This document shows positions 13,608 through 16,625 of a stretch of 16,625 nucleotides of DNA, piece after piece. Origin of the DNA: an uncultured Acetatifactor sp. GTDB taxonomy: Bacteria; Bacillota; Clostridia; Lachnospirales; Lachnospiraceae. The notes beneath the pieces are model-generated. The model did not search any database. It saw only the letters and a program-made list of their open reading frames with translations, and had not been told where the DNA came from. The stretch lies in contig CAJUGL010000068.1 in NCBI GenBank assembly GCA_910586515.1, forward strand, positions 1 through 16,625. Direction: 5' to 3'. A program made the translations under genes and the position numbers. Positions within the stretch are counted from its first letter, which is position 1. Each line of letters opens with the position of its first letter.

Positions 13608-14499
13608 CAGCCGCGCACAGGCTGAGTACCTCAAATCCATTTTGTGCGACGACTATGACGTGACAATCTGCGTTACGGCCGAGGATGGTTTCCGCAAGGC
13701 AAAGGCAAAGGATTTTTCCCTCATTATTCTCGATATCATCCTGCCGGACATGGATGGATTTACTTTGTTAAAGAAATTCCAGGAAAACATACTGACCAGG
13801 TATGTACCGGTAATCCTCATCAGCGGTCTGGCAGACGTACAGCACGAAGAAAAGGGACTGATGCTGGGCGCCGTGGATTACATCACCAAACCCTTCAGCC
13901 CTATCACGGTCAAGGCCAGAGCGAATATCCACATCAAACTGCATCACTATCAGGCGCAGTTTATGCGGCAGGCCATGGTTGACCAGCTGACCGGCGTGGC
14001 CAACAGAAGACGCTATGAGGACGACAGCATCATGAAATGGCGGGAAGCCGTGCGTCTGGGCCTGACCTTCTCTGTCTGCATGTTCGACATAGACAAATTT
14101 AAAATCTACAATGATACTTTCGGCCACCCTGCCGGCGACAAGGTCATCGCCTCCGTTGCCAAAACCGTATCTTCCTATCTCCAGCGCGCCACAGACTTCT
14201 TTGGCCGCTACGGAGGTGAAGAATTCGTAGCCATCATGATCGGAAACGATGCCCGTTCAGCCTTTGAATTCCTTAAGACTATACGTCAGGCAGTGGAAGA
14301 CCTGCATATCCCGCACAATCCTGACGCGGCCAAATGGGTAACCGTCAGCATAGGGGGTGTGACCCTCCTGCCGAAGGACGGTGATTCGTATGATACTTAT
14401 CTGAAAATAGCTGATACCATGCTGTATGACGCCAAACGCTTTGGCCGGAATATGGTCGTGTGGTCAGATGCCGGGCAGGAACAGTGGCGCGAGAAATAG
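13582..14499 (+). CDS. REC-GGDEF response regulator, diguanylate cyclase
   Basis: A 305-residue cytoplasmic protein, PleD/WspR-like in layout. The receiver domain (1-120) has the acidic pair D8/D9, phosphoacceptor D51 in LIILDIILPDMDG, S81 and K103 (ITKPF). The GGDEF domain (about 130-295) has the metal-binding FDID (D169, D171), active-site GGEEF (211-215) and C-terminal ADTMLYDAKRFGRN. RATD at 202-205, exactly five residues before GGEEF, is an intact inhibitory I-site, so product inhibition by c-di-GMP is expected. It should convert 2 GTP to c-di-GMP when phosphorylated. The ATG overlaps the PAS gene and follows AATGGAGGAAATAA, a strong ribosome site. No histidine kinase is nearby. It converges with the AraC gene, whose stop is 6 bp away. 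Confidence 0.95.
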   Translation: MDSILVIDDSRAQAEYLKSILCDDYDVTICVTAEDGFRKAKAKDFSLIILDIILPDMDGFTLLKKFQENILTRYVPVILISGLADVQHEEKGLMLGAVDYITKPFSPITVKARANIHIKLHHYQAQFMRQAMVDQLTGVANRRRYEDDSIMKWREAVRLGLTFSVCMFDIDKFKIYNDTFGHPAGDKVIASVAKTVSSYLQRATDFFGRYGGEEFVAIMIGNDARSAFEFLKTIRQAVEDLHIPHNPDAAKWVTVSIGGVTLLPKDGDSYDTYLKIADTMLYDAKRFGRNMVVWSDAGQEQWREK

Positions 14500-14505
14500 C
14501 CCGGA

Positions 14506-15405
14506 CTACATTTTCTGCTGCGCTTTTAACAGCTGCTCTATCAGGCGCTCCACCTCCTGCAGCTGTTCTCTTGAGTTCTCCCTGTGGCTCTGCTTGCGGT
14601 ATTGGGAGGGAGACATCCCTTTCATGGCGTGAAAAGCCTTGGTAAACACCAGCGCATCGCTGTAGCCGCAGGAAAGAGCAATGCTTTCTATGGGATAGGA
14701 CGTGGAATCCAGCAGTTCTCTGGCCTTGGTAATGCGAAAAGTGCTGAGAAACTGCTGAGGCGACATGCCCAGATAATTCTGAAAAAGAGTGTACAGATAG
14801 CTTCTGTTGATGCAGACATATTCCGCCACATCCGTCACTTTAATCGGATTGCAGTAATTACTCTGAATAAAGGACACCGCCTTTTTCACATACTGATTCC
14901 CTTTATCCTCCTCGTCTTTTGCAATCACTCCCGCGCTCTCCGCCAAAACGGAAAGAAACACCCCCAGCTGCCCGTTCCGGCGCAGGTCATCAGCCACGCC
15001 GAAAGTATTGTGTTCCATCATATCACGCACTATGGCATAGAGTTCCTGATCCCTTCCGCAGGAAAAAACAGGATGTCGGGCAGAGAGCCCCATTGCTCCC
15101 AGGTACTCTCCCGCCCGGCTGCCCCCGAAGCCCACCCAGAGATAGCTCCAGGGTTCTTTTTCGTCTGCCTGGTAAAAGGCCAGCTCATTGGGCTGTATCA
15201 GGAACCCGTATCCTGCTTCCAGCCGATATTCCTTGTCATGGAAGCGGAACAACCCCTTTCCGCTTAATACGTAGTGAATCAGATAATGGGGCTTGGAGGC
15301 AGGCCCAAAACTATGAAGACTTTCCGTTCGGGAACAACCGCAGCAGTTCACATACAGGCTCCCTGCCTTATCATTTTCGAAGTCCAGTTTAAACGCTTTC
15401 TCCAT
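14506..15405 (-). CDS. AraC-family transcriptional regulator
   Basis: A 299-residue DNA-binding regulator. The N-terminal cupin-like ligand domain (about 1-150) includes HYLIHYVLSGKGLFRFHDKEYRLEAGYGFLIQPNE-type spacing typical of sugar-responsive AraC proteins; I split this description because the motif runs from about residue 40 to 72. The C-terminal double HTH has VTDVAEYVCINRSYLYTLF and, in the second, PIESIALSCGYSD with GMSPSQYRK. A charged helix follows (REQLQEVERLIEQLLKAQQ). The start at 15405 has GAGAGGAGG upstream at 11 nt; longer frames to 15429 or 15489 lack a ribosome site and overlap the previous gene. It lies 31 bp after the aldo/keto reductase gene, so they are probably one transcript. 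Its ligand is unknown. Confidence 0.9.
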   Translation of the reverse strand: MEKAFKLDFENDKAGSLYVNCCGCSRTESLHSFGPASKPHYLIHYVLSGKGLFRFHDKEYRLEAGYGFLIQPNELAFYQADEKEPWSYLWVGFGGSRAGEYLGAMGLSARHPVFSCGRDQELYAIVRDMMEHNTFGVADDLRRNGQLGVFLSVLAESAGVIAKDEEDKGNQYVKKAVSFIQSNYCNPIKVTDVAEYVCINRSYLYTLFQNYLGMSPQQFLSTFRITKARELLDSTSYPIESIALSCGYSDALVFTKAFHAMKGMSPSQYRKQSHRENSREQLQEVERLIEQLLKAQQKM

Positions 15406-15436
15406 AGGGGAAACAGCCTCCTCTCCCATATTATCG

Positions 15437-16573
15437 CTAAATGATAAATTCCTTCTTATCCAGATCTTCCTGTACCTTGGCCAGATCATCCCTGATACAC
15501 AGCTTCTGGGGACAGACGCTCTCGCACTTCCCGCACTTTACGCAGTTCCTGGCCTGCTTTGCCTCTCCCAGTCCTCTTTCCCAACTCCCCTTTACCATAT
15601 TGTAATTCTGATACATATGATAGGTATTCCAGGCTCTGAAATTGCCCGGAATATCTACGCCTGCGGGACAGGGCATACAATACCCGCATCCCGTACAGCC
15701 GTTTTGGACGCGGCTCCTGATCAGCGCCACAATCTCGTCTACAGTCTCCTCCTCCTTAGAGGAAAGCGCCCGGAAGTCCCCGAAAGTTTTCAGATTATCC
15801 TCCACCTGCCCCATGGTGGACATTCCGCTCAAGATCACCTTCACATTGGGCAGACTTCCCACCCAGCGCAGCGCATAAGAAGCCACTGACGCCTGCGGAT
15901 CCAAAGCCCTGAACTTCTCTGTGATATCTTCCGCGAAAACAGCCAGTGAACCGCCTTTCACAGGCTCCATGATAATCAGAGGCACATTCTTCTCCTCGGT
16001 CAGCCGATACCCTTTCATGCCCGCCTGGCTCTCCGTATCCATGTAATTCAGCTGGATCTGACAGAAATCCCAATCCCGGAAGTTCAATATTTCCTCAAAG
16101 GCCTCATAATCATCATGAAAAGAGAACCCCAGATAGCGAATTTCTCCCTTGGCCTTCAATGCTTCCAACACTTCCACACAGCCCATTTCCACCATTTTTC
16201 GAAAGCTCTTCCTGTCCAGGGCATGCATCAGATAGAAATCTATGTAATCCGTCTGCAGCCGCTCCAACTGCTCCCGAAAGATTTTTTCCACATCCTCCCT
16301 GGCCTCAACCTTCCAGCAGGGGAGCTTTGTGGCCAGATAAAAGCTGTCTCTGTCATACTTCTTCAGGGCTCTTCCCACAAAAGGCTCGCTCTCGCCGCCA
16401 TGGTAGGGATACGCAGTGTCAATGTAATTCACGCCTGCCGAAATAGCCCTGTCCAGCATCCGTTCCGCCTCAGGTTCGTCGATTTTTCCCTCTTCTGTCA
16501 TCGGGAAACGCATACAGCCAAATCCCAACAGCGAAGTCTCAACTCCCAGCTTTTCCAACTTTCTTTTTTCCAT
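15437..16573 (-). CDS. Aldo/keto reductase with C-terminal 2[4Fe-4S] ferredoxin domain
   Basis: A 378-residue oxidoreductase of the COG1453 type. The TIM-barrel reductase domain (about 1-285) retains the catalytic tetrad D52, Y57 (IDTAYPY), K83 (ATKLP) and H117 (YLMHALD). The C-terminal domain carries C293-x2-C296-x2-C299-x2-C302-P and C344-x2-C347-x2-C350-x3-C354-P, the pattern of two [4Fe-4S] clusters. This suggests electrons can come from or go to ferredoxin-like partners in addition to NAD(P)H. The substrate is unknown. The start at 16573 follows AAAGGCGG; an in-frame ATG at 16603 has no better site. The ribosome site lies in one arm of a perfect hairpin (16585-16601). The AraC gene follows at 31 bp. 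Confidence 0.92.
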   Translation of the reverse strand: MEKRKLEKLGVETSLLGFGCMRFPMTEEGKIDEPEAERMLDRAISAGVNYIDTAYPYHGGESEPFVGRALKKYDRDSFYLATKLPCWKVEAREDVEKIFREQLERLQTDYIDFYLMHALDRKSFRKMVEMGCVEVLEALKAKGEIRYLGFSFHDDYEAFEEILNFRDWDFCQIQLNYMDTESQAGMKGYRLTEEKNVPLIIMEPVKGGSLAVFAEDITEKFRALDPQASVASYALRWVGSLPNVKVILSGMSTMGQVEDNLKTFGDFRALSSKEEETVDEIVALIRSRVQNGCTGCGYCMPCPAGVDIPGNFRAWNTYHMYQNYNMVKGSWERGLGEAKQARNCVKCGKCESVCPQKLCIRDDLAKVQEDLDKKEFII

Positions 16574-16584
16574 TTTTATAAACC

Positions 16585-16601
16585 GCCTTTCTGCGAAAGG
16601 C
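16585..16601 (-). promoter_or_regulatory. Hairpin covering the ribosome site of the aldo/keto reductase gene
   Basis: On the minus strand GCCTTTC (16601-16595) pairs perfectly with GAAAGGC (16591-16585) across a 3-nt loop. The GAAAGGCGG that would serve as ribosome site is in the downstream arm, about 10 bases before the ATG. Pairing would hide it. Confidence 0.55.
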
Positions 16602-16625
16602 ACCGATGGGGTTATGAAACCCAGC

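Overview
The window is chromosomal DNA of moderate-to-high GC, most likely from a Clostridia member of the Lachnospiraceae. The clues are a GldA/GldFG-like ABC operon with a DUF4340 partner, a GPH-type sugar symporter next to a GH2-related protein, PAS/GGDEF signalling proteins, a ferredoxin-tailed aldo/keto reductase, strong AGGAGG-type ribosome sites and tRNAs without encoded CCA. This assignment is inferred from gene content only. I found 13 protein genes and 2 tRNA genes. No phage, plasmid, CRISPR or transposase genes are visible, but there is one MITE-like element with target-site duplications.

Layout. (1) 284-7169, all minus strand: a sodium/proton:sugar symporter of the GPH family is translationally coupled to a shortened, apparently non-catalytic GH2-like protein. 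A bulged hairpin follows, then a three-gene ABC system: ATPase, a fused permease/GldG-like protein, and a membrane-anchored DUF4340 protein. The DUF4340 gene is separated from the permease by a nearly perfect 106-bp tandem duplication and ends in an acidic nonapeptide repeat tail. (2) 7363-8277, plus strand: a divergent AEC-family permease. (3) 8425-9595, minus strand: tRNA-Lys(CUU) with its own consensus promoter and terminator, preceded by a 10-TM heavy-metal (Mn/As-type) exporter with its own promoter. (4) 9629-12138, minus strand: a membrane-anchored protein of unknown function bracketed by inverted copies of a small repeat, then an RlmI-type 23S rRNA methyltransferase. The intact repeat copy has terminal inverted repeats and an 8-bp target duplication. 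(5) 12110-14499: a back-to-back promoter pair serves rlmI (minus) and tRNA-Pro(CGG) (plus). After the tRNA terminator comes a two-gene plus-strand unit of a three-PAS protein with no output domain and an overlapping REC-GGDEF diguanylate cyclase. (6) 14506-16573, minus strand: a ferredoxin-type aldo/keto reductase followed by an AraC-family regulator.

Functional reading. The symporter and GH2-like protein look like a small carbohydrate unit. The ABC/GldG/DUF4340 genes form an envelope-associated transporter-like complex of unknown substrate, probably separately expressed. The PAS protein and REC-GGDEF protein probably form one c-di-GMP input-output pair, since neither is a complete signalling protein alone. 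The most interesting items are the MITE-like element whose target duplication contains a stop codon, the GH2-like protein lacking its catalytic core, the split PAS / REC-GGDEF pair, and the two independent tandem-repeat expansions around the DUF4340 gene.
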